Part shown: one piece after another, positions 12,628-19,401 of the stretch
Layout: the number at the start of each line of letters is the position of its first letter
Position numbering within the stretch: position 1 is the first letter of the stretch
Origin: Bacillus sp. P14.5
GTDB taxonomy: Bacteria > Bacillota > Bacilli > Bacillales > Bacillaceae_B
Assembly (NCBI RefSeq): GCF_003316765.1
Contig: NZ_NIJF01000001.1
Location: forward strand, 1-32,844
DNA length: 32,844 bases
Direction: 5' to 3'
Translations under genes and position numbers: made by a program
Notes under the pieces: generated by a model
What the model saw: only the letters and a program-made list of their open reading frames with translations
The model's database searches: none
What the model was told of the DNA's origin: nothing

Positions 12628-13881
12628 ATGATGAAAGGAATATATGAATTTATAAGCGAAGCACATTTAAAAAAGTATGCGGAACTTGCTGTACGAGCTG
12701 GTGTAAATCTGCACAAAAATCAATTATTGATTATTCATAGTGATATACAAAACGCTGCGTTTGCACGTCTGATCCAAACGGCAGCCTACGAGGCAGGATC
12801 TTCAAATGTATTTATAGATTGGACAGATGAAAAGTCTGCGAAAGAATTTTACCTAAATGCAGCAGATCGTGCCATCGATCACTTTCCAGACTGGCAGGCT
12901 GACCGTTTTAAAGAGTGGAATATTGCAGGTGCTGCTTACATCCATATTATTTCTGAAAACTTAGATGTCTTTAAGGAGGTTTCTACAGAAAGGATAAGTC
13001 GCTTCCAAAAAGCTTCCCGTACCAAAATGAAGGATCATCATGCGAAAATCAGATCCCATGAGGTACGATGGTGTCTTGTGGCTGTCCCGTGTGCAGCATG
13101 GGCAGCTAAAGTATTTCCCAACCTAAGTACAGAAGAAGCTATACAATCATTATGGAAATTAATTCTAAAAGGGTGTCGGGCAGATGGGGAAAATCCTCTT
13201 AAAGAATGGGAGAGTCACAATAGAGCCTTCGAGTCCCGCAAAAAAATCCTGAATGAGAGCCGATTCCAAGCCCTGCATTATAAAAATAACCTTGGAACTG
13301 ATTTAGTAGTCGGTCTGCCTAAAGATCATCTTTACATCGGCGGGGGTGTCAAAGATAAAAATGGAATACCTTTCTTTCCGAACATTCCTACGGAAGAGAT
13401 ATTTACTGCCCCTCATAAAAATAAGGTGAATGGCAAATTGGCTGGAACTAAACCTCTTATCTATGGAGGAAGTGTCATCGATGATTTTTATCTGATTTTT
13501 AAAGATGGACGGATTACCGACTATTATGCCGCAAAGGGACAAGATGTGTTACAAAATCTCATCGAAACAGACGAAGGTACACATTATCTAGGTGAAATTG
13601 CCTTGGTCTCTAATAAGTCCCCCCTTGCTCAGGCAGATACTCTATTTTACAATACCTTGTTCGATGAAAACACAGCCTGTCATATTGGAATCGGAAATGC
13701 TTCTCCCTCCAATATTCAAAATGGCATTAACCAATCTGAGGAAGAGTTGAAGGCAGCAGGTCTGAATACTTCCCTTTTGTTAGTCAATGTGACCTTTGGT
13801 ACTGAAGATATGAAAGTTGTGGGGATCAAAGAAGGTGGAACTGAAGTCCTCTTGATGAAGGAGGGGGATTTCCAATTCTAA
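12628..13881 (+). CDS. M29 aminopeptidase homologue lacking two metal ligands
   Basis: The 417-residue protein matches family M29 (AmpS/aminopeptidase T), dinuclear metallo-aminopeptidases, along its whole length. The Glu ligands are present in NIPTEEIF (residues 252-259) and YLGEIALV (Glu323), and LFYNTLFDENTACHIGIG at 339-356 keeps the His352 ligand. The usual HxD ligand pair, normally in a HVDFMIG segment exactly 33 and 35 residues after that His, is replaced here by Leu385 and Asn387 (LVNVTFG); the alignment needs no gap. The protein may therefore be catalytically dead, or bind metal differently. AGGGGAG is 7 nt before the ATG at 12628. The gene is more AT-rich than its neighbours, sits alone between two terminators and interrupts the conserved camS-putP stretch, which suggests acquisition. 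Confidence 0.88.
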   Translation: MMKGIYEFISEAHLKKYAELAVRAGVNLHKNQLLIIHSDIQNAAFARLIQTAAYEAGSSNVFIDWTDEKSAKEFYLNAADRAIDHFPDWQADRFKEWNIAGAAYIHIISENLDVFKEVSTERISRFQKASRTKMKDHHAKIRSHEVRWCLVAVPCAAWAAKVFPNLSTEEAIQSLWKLILKGCRADGENPLKEWESHNRAFESRKKILNESRFQALHYKNNLGTDLVVGLPKDHLYIGGGVKDKNGIPFFPNIPTEEIFTAPHKNKVNGKLAGTKPLIYGGSVIDDFYLIFKDGRITDYYAAKGQDVLQNLIETDEGTHYLGEIALVSNKSPLAQADTLFYNTLFDENTACHIGIGNASPSNIQNGINQSEEELKAAGLNTSLLLVNVTFGTEDMKVVGIKEGGTEVLLMKEGDFQF

Positions 13882-13953
13882 ATTGTCTACAGATTAAAAA
13901 TAGAGAAAACTAATTTCTAGTGGATTTTACCCGTAACCATCTATATTCCAAGA

Positions 13954-13987
13954 GAAAAAGACTCGTCGATTGACGGTTTTTTTGTTA
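13954..13987 (+). terminator. Terminator after the M29 gene
   Basis: An imperfect stem (AAAAAGACTCGTC against GACGGTTTTTTT, loop GATT) is followed by further T residues. It lies about 75 bp after the stop codon. Confidence 0.7.
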
Positions 13988-14459
13988 TGTATAAATGCCA
14001 ATTTGTGTGTCATAGGGTAAATCTTTTGAGTTCGAGCACCTCAAAAAGGAATGATTTTTCTAAGGGGCAGTTTTTTAAGTAACCTTTTTTGTATAGCCGA
14101 GGGTAAAGTGGGAAAAATAAGGTCGTCATTACTAGATGGTAAAGAGTTAAGAGCGGATAAGAACTATTTGGGAATAATATTTGGAGGGTTTTCTCAGTAG
14201 AACTGCTGAATTTAGTATGTTCAAGTTTGTTTTGAGGAGAAACTTTTACAGATGCTGCTGACGATGGGAGTGATTTAAAGGAGATCTGCAGAAATCATGA
14301 ATTGGAAATTCAAGGACTAAACAGGGTCTCAAGTAATGAGAATCACGCTAAGAAAGTGGAAAATTGACGTGTAGAACCGGTGATTCTCCAGTTTGCAATA
14401 GTGATTTTTGAACAAATTATGAATTTAATTTTATAAATTTTTCTGAATATATATGATGG
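13988..14459. other. AT-rich stretch without a recognisable gene
   Basis: No start-to-stop frame with a ribosome binding site and familiar protein content is visible here. A plus-strand frame open from 14236 to 14367 (reading GETFTDAADDGSDLKE and onward to a TGA) has no start codon near a ribosome binding site and may be the tail of a decayed gene. The remainder is AT-rich sequence before the putP control region. Confidence 0.4.
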
Positions 14460-14474
14460 TTAAAGCGCTTTCAA
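14460..14474. promoter_or_regulatory. cre-like CcpA site upstream of putP
   Basis: On the minus strand the site reads TTGAAAGCGCTTTAA, which departs from the cre consensus WTGNAARCGNWWWCA at a single core position. It overlaps or precedes the -35 region of the putative putP promoter. It fits carbon catabolite control of proline uptake. Confidence 0.5.
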
Positions 14475-14480
14475 AGAAAC

Positions 14481-14505
14481 AATTATACAAAATAATTGTA
14501 TAATT
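14481..14505. promoter_or_regulatory. Perfect 10-bp inverted repeat over a putative -10 box
   Basis: AATTATACAA at 14481-14490 and TTGTATAATT at 14496-14505 are perfect inverted copies around AATAA. The right arm contains TATAAT at 14499-14504, with GAAACA at 14476-14481 as a possible -35 at 17-bp spacing. It looks like a dimeric-repressor operator on a promoter about 255 bp before the putP start codon. The bound protein is unknown. Confidence 0.55.
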
Positions 14506-14759
14506 ACTCAGTTAAAAAATTATAGTTAGAATAATGAAAATGATATACTTTCTGCTTTGTGTTAGGATTATTAATGTTGTAGAGTTATTCCTGGCTCATC
14601 GGTCTTATTCGTCTCCTTTGGGTGAAGGAGTATGTGTGAATAAGTTTACAAGTGTGATGCATAGGGTAAATAAGATTGTCAGTAGTAAAATGCACTACTC
14701 ATCCAAGAGGTTTAATTACAAAAGAATTTAAGAAATCGAAAGGAGAATGTAGACAACAT

Positions 14760-16301
14760 ATGGATACTGCCACTTTAGTCACGTTTATTGTTTATTTAGT
14801 CGGTATGTTAGCAATTGGTATTATTTCTTACAGATTAACAAGTAACTTGTCTGATTACGTTTTAGGAGGACGCAGCCTGAAGCCGGGCGTTGCAGCTTTA
14901 AGTGCCGGGGCATCTGATATGAGTTCCTGGCTGCTATTGGGTCTGCCGGGTGCCGCATATGCGTCTGGTCTTGGATCTATCTGGCTGGCAATTGGCCTTA
15001 CAATCGGTGCTTATTTGAATTGGAAATTCGTTGCTTCAAGGCTTCGCTCTTACACAGAAGTTGCCAACGATTCCATTACGGTCCCTGATTTCTTTGAAAA
15101 CCGTTTTAAAGACGGATCCCGTATGCTTCGCGTAATTTCAGCACTTGTAATTCTGATTTTCTTTACTTTCTATACTTCATCAGGTCTTGTTGGTGGAGCG
15201 ATTCTATTCCAAGAATCATTTGATATGGGCTATAATACTGCACTCCTTATCGGTGCGATCGTTATCATTTCTTACACTTTCCTTGGCGGCTTCCTTGCGG
15301 TCAGCTGGACTGACTTTATCCAGGGTATCCTGATGTTCCTTGCCTTAATCGTGGCTCCGATAGTTGCGATTACTGAGCTTGGCGGCTGGGGAGACACTAT
15401 GGATCAAGTGACTGCCGTAAACCCTGAGGGCCTTGATTTATTCGCAGGGGCTTCAGCTATCGGTGTCATTTCCTTGCTTGCATGGGGGCTTGGCTACTTT
15501 GGACAGCCGCATATCATCACCCGTTTTATGGCATTACGATCGACGAAGGATGTACCGAAAGCGCGTTGGATCGGTATGACTTGGATGATTGCTTCTGTAG
15601 CCGGTGCTGTATTGGTCGGCCTTTCAGGTATTGCTTATTTTGCTGATGCTCCCCTAATCACGGACGCAGTCGACAACTCTGAAAAAGTATTCATCCTGTT
15701 CACGGATGTACTATTCAACCCTTGGGTATCGGGTATTCTTTTAGCGGCAATCCTGTCTGCGATCATGAGTACAATTGATTCCCAGCTTCTTGTTTCTTCA
15801 AGTGCCCTTGCAGAGGATTTCTATAAAGCCATTCTCCGCAAGAATGCTTCAGATCAAGAATTGGTTTGGGTAGGACGTTTCGGTGTCATTCTGATTGCTG
15901 TGATTGCTGTACTTCTTGCACTCGGAGGTAATCCTGCCAATGAAAATGCATCAAGTATCCTGGACCTTGTAAGTTACGCTTGGGCTGGATTCGGTGCTGC
16001 ATTTGGACCGGTTATCGTGTTCGCATTGTTCTGGAAAGGAATGACTCGAAACGGTGCGCTGGCTGGTATGATTACTGGAGCTGTAACAGTTGTTGCTTGG
16101 AAACTTCTTTCCACTCCAGAATTGAATGAGGCAGGGGAAGTTGTCCAAGAAGCGGTCATTCCGTTCTCTCTTTATGAAATCGTGCCAGGATTCATCCTTG
16201 CATCACTGGCTATCTTCATCTTCTCCAAGGTTGGACCGCAGCCTAGTGAAGAGATACAGGCTGAATTTGATTCAGCAGTGGCCAATGACATTACAAAATA
16301 A
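14760..16301 (+). CDS. putP: Sodium/proline symporter PutP
   Basis: PutP imports proline with Na+ across the cytoplasmic membrane, for use as carbon and nitrogen source and possibly for osmoprotection. The 513-residue product is a sodium:solute symporter (SSS family) with about 13 membrane segments; family signatures include SDYVLGGRSLKPGVAALSAG near residues 29-48, ASDMSSWLLLGLPG just after, and LAWGLGYFGQPHI near 245. The frame is open from 14676, but the protein start typical of PutP is the ATG at 14760, with AGGAG at 14741-14745 at a long spacing of 14 nt; the start is therefore less certain than the identity. A cre-like site and an inverted repeat lie upstream, and a terminator follows immediately. 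Confidence 0.95.
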   Translation: MDTATLVTFIVYLVGMLAIGIISYRLTSNLSDYVLGGRSLKPGVAALSAGASDMSSWLLLGLPGAAYASGLGSIWLAIGLTIGAYLNWKFVASRLRSYTEVANDSITVPDFFENRFKDGSRMLRVISALVILIFFTFYTSSGLVGGAILFQESFDMGYNTALLIGAIVIISYTFLGGFLAVSWTDFIQGILMFLALIVAPIVAITELGGWGDTMDQVTAVNPEGLDLFAGASAIGVISLLAWGLGYFGQPHIITRFMALRSTKDVPKARWIGMTWMIASVAGAVLVGLSGIAYFADAPLITDAVDNSEKVFILFTDVLFNPWVSGILLAAILSAIMSTIDSQLLVSSSALAEDFYKAILRKNASDQELVWVGRFGVILIAVIAVLLALGGNPANENASSILDLVSYAWAGFGAAFGPVIVFALFWKGMTRNGALAGMITGAVTVVAWKLLSTPELNEAGEVVQEAVIPFSLYEIVPGFILASLAIFIFSKVGPQPSEEIQAEFDSAVANDITK

Positions 16302-16313
16302 AGCTATAGTGCT

Positions 16314-16350
16314 AAACTGTCCATCGGTAACTCGATGGACAGTTTTTTTG
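16314..16350 (+). terminator. Terminator after putP
   Basis: AAACTGTCCATCG at 16314-16326 pairs perfectly over 13 bp with 16333-16345, followed by a run of T residues. It lies 12 bp after the putP stop. Confidence 0.95.
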
Positions 16351-16363
16351 TGTGCATTTTTAG

Positions 16364-16422
16364 TTTCAACACGTTAAAGCGCTAAAAGAGACAGTCCCTC
16401 TTAGTGCTTTAACGTGTTGAAA
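16364..16422. repeat. Dispersed GGGACAGTCCC-type palindrome, copy 2
   Basis: Two 28-nt arms, 16364-16391 and 16395-16422, match as inverted copies at 25 of 28 positions around a CAG centre, the best preserved copy in the window. The outer part reads TTTCAACACGTTAAAGC. It lies between the putP terminator and the SigB-like promoter of the next gene. There is no T-run. Confidence 0.92.
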
Positions 16423-16423
16423 T

Positions 16424-16448
16424 GTTTTGGGGACCGGGCTTAGGGTAA
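16424..16448 (+). promoter_or_regulatory. Candidate SigB promoter of the first acidic lipoprotein
   Basis: GTTTTG at 16424-16429 and GGGTAA at 16443-16448 are separated by 13 bp, close to the SigB consensus GTTTAA-N12-15-GGGTAT. The ribosome binding site of the following gene begins 30 bp downstream. A weaker arrangement with the same spacing (GTTTTT at 16891, GGGAAA at 16910) precedes the paralogous gene. Confidence 0.45.
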
Positions 16449-16490
16449 ACAAAAAATAGTAAAAACAGTAAAAAGCTAGGAGGAATGGCA

Positions 16491-16802
16491 ATGAAAAAAC
16501 GTAATTTGCTTGCAGCTTTTCCGATGGCGGCCGGTCTTTTCTTAGCAGGATGTTCTGATGATGATACTTCCGATAACTTTGAGGAAGTGGAAGAAGAAAC
16601 AGAACAAGGATCCGAAGAGATGGAACAAGACGCAGAAGAAGGTCTAGATGAAGTGGAAGAAGAGGTTGAAGAAATAGAGGAAGATGAAGAAGAGACAGGT
16701 AAGGAAATAGATGGCGGAGCAAATAATGCTGGAGAAGAAGTGGAAGAAGCGGCAGAGGACACAGAACAGGAGACTGAAGAAGAAGCGGATGAAGAAGACT
16801 AA
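16491..16802 (+). CDS. Highly acidic small lipoprotein, paralogue A
   Basis: The 103-residue product begins with a lipoprotein signal peptide (MKKRNLLAAFPMAAGLFLAGC, lipobox LAGC, Cys21) written here in two parts: basic start MKKR, then a hydrophobic stretch ending at the Cys. After lipidation the mature chain is almost entirely Glu and Asp with scattered Ala, Val, Gly and Thr, predicted to be a long amphipathic or disordered polyanionic chain with an approximate 11-residue period. AGGAGG at 16478-16483 is 7 nt before the ATG at 16491, which is preferred over the ATG at 16485. It is followed by its own terminator and by a paralogue with nearly the same signal peptide. The function is unknown; a cell-surface desiccation, stress or cation-binding role is only an inference. 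Confidence 0.85.
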   Translation: MKKRNLLAAFPMAAGLFLAGCSDDDTSDNFEEVEEETEQGSEEMEQDAEEGLDEVEEEVEEIEEDEEETGKEIDGGANNAGEEVEEAAEDTEQETEEEADEED

Positions 16803-16843
16803 TACCCTGCTATGAAAAAAATTAGGCGTGCTACTCATAAATG

Positions 16844-16875
16844 GAACCTTTCTCTGCGGGGGAAGGTTCTTTTGT
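16844..16875 (+). terminator. Terminator between the two acidic lipoprotein genes
   Basis: GAACCTTTC at 16844-16852 pairs with 16861-16869 over 9 bp with one GU pair, followed by TTTTG and further T residues. Separate terminators suggest that the two paralogues are transcribed separately. Confidence 0.85.
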
Positions 16876-16954
16876 AATTTTATATACAATGTTTTTAAAC
16901 TGCAAATAAGGGAAAGGGAAAAATATAGTATAAAAGACCAGGAGGTAATGGATA

Positions 16955-17302
16955 ATGAAAAAATTCAAAATGCTAGCAGCAATTCCTATGGCAGCCGGTC
17001 TTTTCTTGGCAGGCTGTGCGCAAGATGATAACGAAGCTCAGGATCTGGAAGAAGTTGAACAGGAAGCGGAAGACAATAGTGTGGATGTAGAAGAAGGGGC
17101 CGACTCCCTTGAGGAAGAAGCAGAGGATGCAGGGGAAGAAGCTGAAGAAGGATTGGATGACGCCGGTGAGTCTACGGAAGAAGGATTGAATGAGGCCGGA
17201 GAAGAGGTTGAAGATGCAGCAGAATCTACAGAGGAAGAATTGGAAGAAGAAGCTGGAGAAGCAATTGATGAAGCAGAGGAAGAATTGAACGAAGAAGAAT
17301 AA
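16955..17302 (+). CDS. Highly acidic small lipoprotein, paralogue B, with 11-residue repeats
   Basis: This 115-residue protein shares the signal peptide pattern of its neighbour (AAIPMAAGLFLAGC, Cys21), showing tandem duplication. The mature part has a clear 11-residue period from about residue 55: AGEEAEEGLDD, AGESTEEGLNE, AGEEVEDAAES, TEEELEEEAGE, AIDEAEEELNE. Eleven-residue periodicity with Ala and Glu is characteristic of late-embryogenesis-abundant group 3 proteins and of amphipathic 11/3 helices, but the lysines usual in LEA proteins are absent, leaving an extreme net negative charge. AGGAGG lies 9 nt before the ATG at 16955; the ATG at 16948 is out of frame. It should be anchored to the outer membrane face. 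The function is unknown. Confidence 0.87.
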   Translation: MKKFKMLAAIPMAAGLFLAGCAQDDNEAQDLEEVEQEAEDNSVDVEEGADSLEEEAEDAGEEAEEGLDDAGESTEEGLNEAGEEVEDAAESTEEELEEEAGEAIDEAEEELNEEE

Positions 17303-17328
17303 TTTCGATTTAAAATATGATTTATGTC

Positions 17329-17358
17329 AGCGTCTGTTACCTTGCAGGCGCTTTTTTT
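17329..17358 (+). terminator. Terminator after acidic lipoprotein B
   Basis: AGCGTCTG at 17329-17336 pairs with CAGGCGCT at 17345-17352 over 8 bp with one GU pair, followed by seven T residues. Confidence 0.9.
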
Positions 17359-17406
17359 AGGTTTGGCAATCTTTTTAAAAGTCCGTATCCACTGAAACGG
17401 ACTTAG

Positions 17407-17509
17407 CTCTTCGGGGGTCAAATAACCCAAAGGTAATGAAAGGAAAGAGCGCCTTTTATTCTCTGAGGAACATTTGCCTGCCGGAGCTGATCAGGGCGCT
17501 TCCGCTTTT
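17407..17509. repeat. Dispersed ~103-bp repeat, copy 1
   Basis: The stretch running from the TCGGGGGTC region to CAGGGCGCTTCCGCTTTT matches 31510-31612 at most positions, including AAAGGAAAG, a CTT-rich middle, CATTTGCC and CAGGGCGCTT-CGCTTTT. A separate 8-bp hairpin AAGTCCGT/ACGGACTT lies just upstream near 17380-17405. It fills the gap between the lipoprotein and the GDSL gene. Confidence 0.75.
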
Positions 17510-17606
17510 GAATGAATTTATACGTATTAAGCTATGGGGACATGCCGATACTGCTACTGTCTAAATAACCCTTTATGATCAATTCAACCAAAAAGGCGGA
17601 GTCAGC

Positions 17607-18512
17607 ATGAAAAAGGTATTCTTTATCATTTTTCCAGCGGCGGCAGTGATGCTCGCGTTATTCTATACCTTTCCCTCTTCGATAAGTTCTCCCGATTCCA
17701 ATCAAATGGAGGAGTCGCTGATTGACGAACCAGCATTTTTTTCGAAAGTGATCGAAGCGGAAAAGAAATCATTAGGAAGTGAAGTTGAATTTAATATGGA
17801 GAGAGTCGCATTTCAGTATCAGGAGGCTGAGATTGACATCCCGCACAGCAAAATCGACGGTGATAGCTTTGCGATCATAGGAATCGGAGACTCTCTGACC
17901 TTGGGAACGGGCAGTGAGGAGACAGGAGGCTACTTGGACTCCATTAAATCCTATTACGAACAGCAGAATGAGAAGGTAGTTCTGGCTAATCATAGTGAGT
18001 ATGGGGCTCAGGCCGGACATTTATTGAAAATGCTCGAACAGCCAAATCTTCAGAGTGACATTGAACAAGCGGATGTAATATTTATGACTGTTGGAGGCAA
18101 TGATCTGGTCTCTGTTTTCAATCACAACTTCACTGACTTGACTATCGGGGATTTTACAAAGGGAGAAGAAAGCTTCAAAGCGGATCTTCGGAAAATCATG
18201 TCCACCATCCGTCTTCTGAATAAAGATGTGCCGGTCTATTTTATTGGTATTTTTAACCCTGTCTTTGAATCCCTGGCCGAAATAAAAGAGTTTAATGAAA
18301 TCATTTCATCTTGGAATGTTTCGACGAAAAACTTATTGGAAATGTATCCTAATACAACCTTCATATCGATTCAGCATCTATTTGAGGATGGAACAAATAA
18401 GTATTTGGCGGAAGATTTTTTTCATCCCAATGAGGAAGGATATAGAAGGATCGGCAAGGAAATCATTTCGCGGACAGAAGAAATGCTGCTGGTACAGAGA
18501 AATCCCTTGTAA
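17607..18512 (+). CDS. SGNH/GDSL-family hydrolase, membrane-anchored or secreted
   Basis: The 301-residue protein is an SGNH hydrolase of the YpmR-like GDSL type, likely an extracytoplasmic esterase or lipase. Catalytic blocks are in order: GDSL at residues 94-97 (Ser96), GGND at 163-166 (Asn for the oxyanion hole) and DFFHP at 270-274 with the catalytic Asp270 and His273. Residues 1-22 form an N-terminal hydrophobic segment, without a lipobox, that could be a signal anchor. GGCGGAG precedes the ATG at 17607. It appears to be a single-gene unit; the promoter of the next gene begins at its stop codon. The substrate cannot be predicted. Confidence 0.9.
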   Translation: MKKVFFIIFPAAAVMLALFYTFPSSISSPDSNQMEESLIDEPAFFSKVIEAEKKSLGSEVEFNMERVAFQYQEAEIDIPHSKIDGDSFAIIGIGDSLTLGTGSEETGGYLDSIKSYYEQQNEKVVLANHSEYGAQAGHLLKMLEQPNLQSDIEQADVIFMTVGGNDLVSVFNHNFTDLTIGDFTKGEESFKADLRKIMSTIRLLNKDVPVYFIGIFNPVFESLAEIKEFNEIISSWNVSTKNLLEMYPNTTFISIQHLFEDGTNKYLAEDFFHPNEEGYRRIGKEIISRTEEMLLVQRNPL

Positions 18513-18541
18513 TTGCATTTTTTTTAACCGTGACATATAGT
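18513..18541 (+). promoter_or_regulatory. Sigma-A-type promoter of yueI
   Basis: TTGCAT at 18513-18518 and TATAGT at 18536-18541 are separated by 17 bp, in the short gap between the GDSL stop and the YueI start. The intervening T-run may also contribute to ending the upstream transcript. Confidence 0.65.
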
Positions 18542-18573
18542 GTAGGGAATCCGAGTATCATGTTGGAGGTGTA

Positions 18574-19017
18574 ATGGTGGAAAGACCGAATGTGGATGAA
18601 TATTTACAGCAGGGAATGTATGGACAGAAGCAGACGAAACCGGACGAACGGAGGAAGTTCCTCGGGACGATAAGGGAAAGGATCGTGTTTGCTTTGACCC
18701 AGCGGCAGGTCAGGAGAAAGGGAACTCTGCCTCAGGCTGAAGCCTTAATGAAAGAGAATGAGGGCGCACATATGTTTTTGAATGGAAATATGAGCTATAC
18801 GTACCTCTCCAAATATATCAAGCTTGCCGGAAAATACGGCATTCACTATACGATGGTGACCAACAAGGAGCATAACACAGACATCGGCCTGGTGCTCGCA
18901 TATCCACATGCCATAGATAAAGAAGAAATTTACATCGACGATAATCAAGAAGGCCAACAGGCTAAGCCCAAAGTAAAAGCTAAAAAGAAATCCTTCTTCG
19001 CGAAGTTGTTTCGATAA
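18574..19017 (+). CDS. yueI: YueI family protein (DUF1694)
   Basis: The 147-residue product matches the YueI/DUF1694 family of Bacilli, cytoplasmic proteins of unknown function. Visible features are the basic early region RKFLGTIRERIVFALTQ near residues 28-44, the segment YLSKYIKLAGKYGIHYTMV near 77-95 and an IGLVLAYP strand near 105. The last 25 residues form a Lys-rich tail ending FFAKLFR, which could be an amphipathic membrane-binding tail. TTGGAGGTG precedes the ATG at 18574 by a few bases, and a good promoter lies upstream. A TIR-bounded repeat element begins 16 bp after the stop. Confidence 0.85.
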   Translation: MVERPNVDEYLQQGMYGQKQTKPDERRKFLGTIRERIVFALTQRQVRRKGTLPQAEALMKENEGAHMFLNGNMSYTYLSKYIKLAGKYGIHYTMVTNKEHNTDIGLVLAYPHAIDKEEIYIDDNQEGQQAKPKVKAKKKSFFAKLFR

Positions 19018-19032
19018 TAATGTCCATTCAAT

Positions 19033-19390
19033 AAGAGGCTGGGACATAAGTAGAAAACCAATCGATTCAAGTTAAAATAATCGAAAATAAAACCGCTTGA
19101 GTTCAAGGTTATATACTTGACATCATGCGGTTTTTTATTTTATTAGGCTCTATTTAAAAGATGTTGCTCTTAAGGTTATTTACCGCTTTTTCCTGAACGT
19201 AGACGGATTGGAGCGGAAGGTGTGCGACCTCCTGCGGGACTAGCGGGACAGGTGAGACCCCACAGGCAAAGCCGAGGAGGCTCAACGCCCGCCCCGCGGA
19301 GTCGTGCACCTGGAGCGGAAATCCATTCTTTTTACTCAGTTACATTCTTTACGAAGAGAGCCTTTTAATAAGGTTTTGTCCCAGCCTCTT
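19033..19390. mobile_element. MITE-like 358-bp element with 14-bp perfect terminal inverted repeats
   Basis: AAGAGGCTGGGACA at 19033-19046 and its exact inverse at 19377-19390 bound a non-coding element. Inside are a terminator-like hairpin (AAAACCGC at 19089 with GCGGTTTT at 19127 and a T-run) and a GC-rich core at about 19206-19325 that begins GATTGGAGCGGAA and ends CCTGGAGCGGAAATCC. Within the core a 10-bp stem (GGTGTGCGAC with GTCGTGCACC, two GU pairs) encloses further CCTCC/GGAGG pairing, so its RNA would be highly folded. The core resembles a repeat common in Bacillaceae genomes. The element lies between convergent genes and carries no transposase, so it would depend on an outside enzyme or be an RNA-like repeat. 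Confidence 0.75.
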
Positions 19391-19401
19391 TCGTTTTCTG
19401 T

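Noticed and set aside
14534..14731. 65-codon plus-strand open frame before putP
   Set aside because: No ribosome binding site, no coherent protein features, lies in the putP leader.
17038..17430. Ser/Ala-rich open frame antisense to the acidic lipoprotein (similar at 16409-16762)
   Set aside because: It is the mirror image of Glu/Asp codons; no ribosome binding site, and it crosses the terminator.
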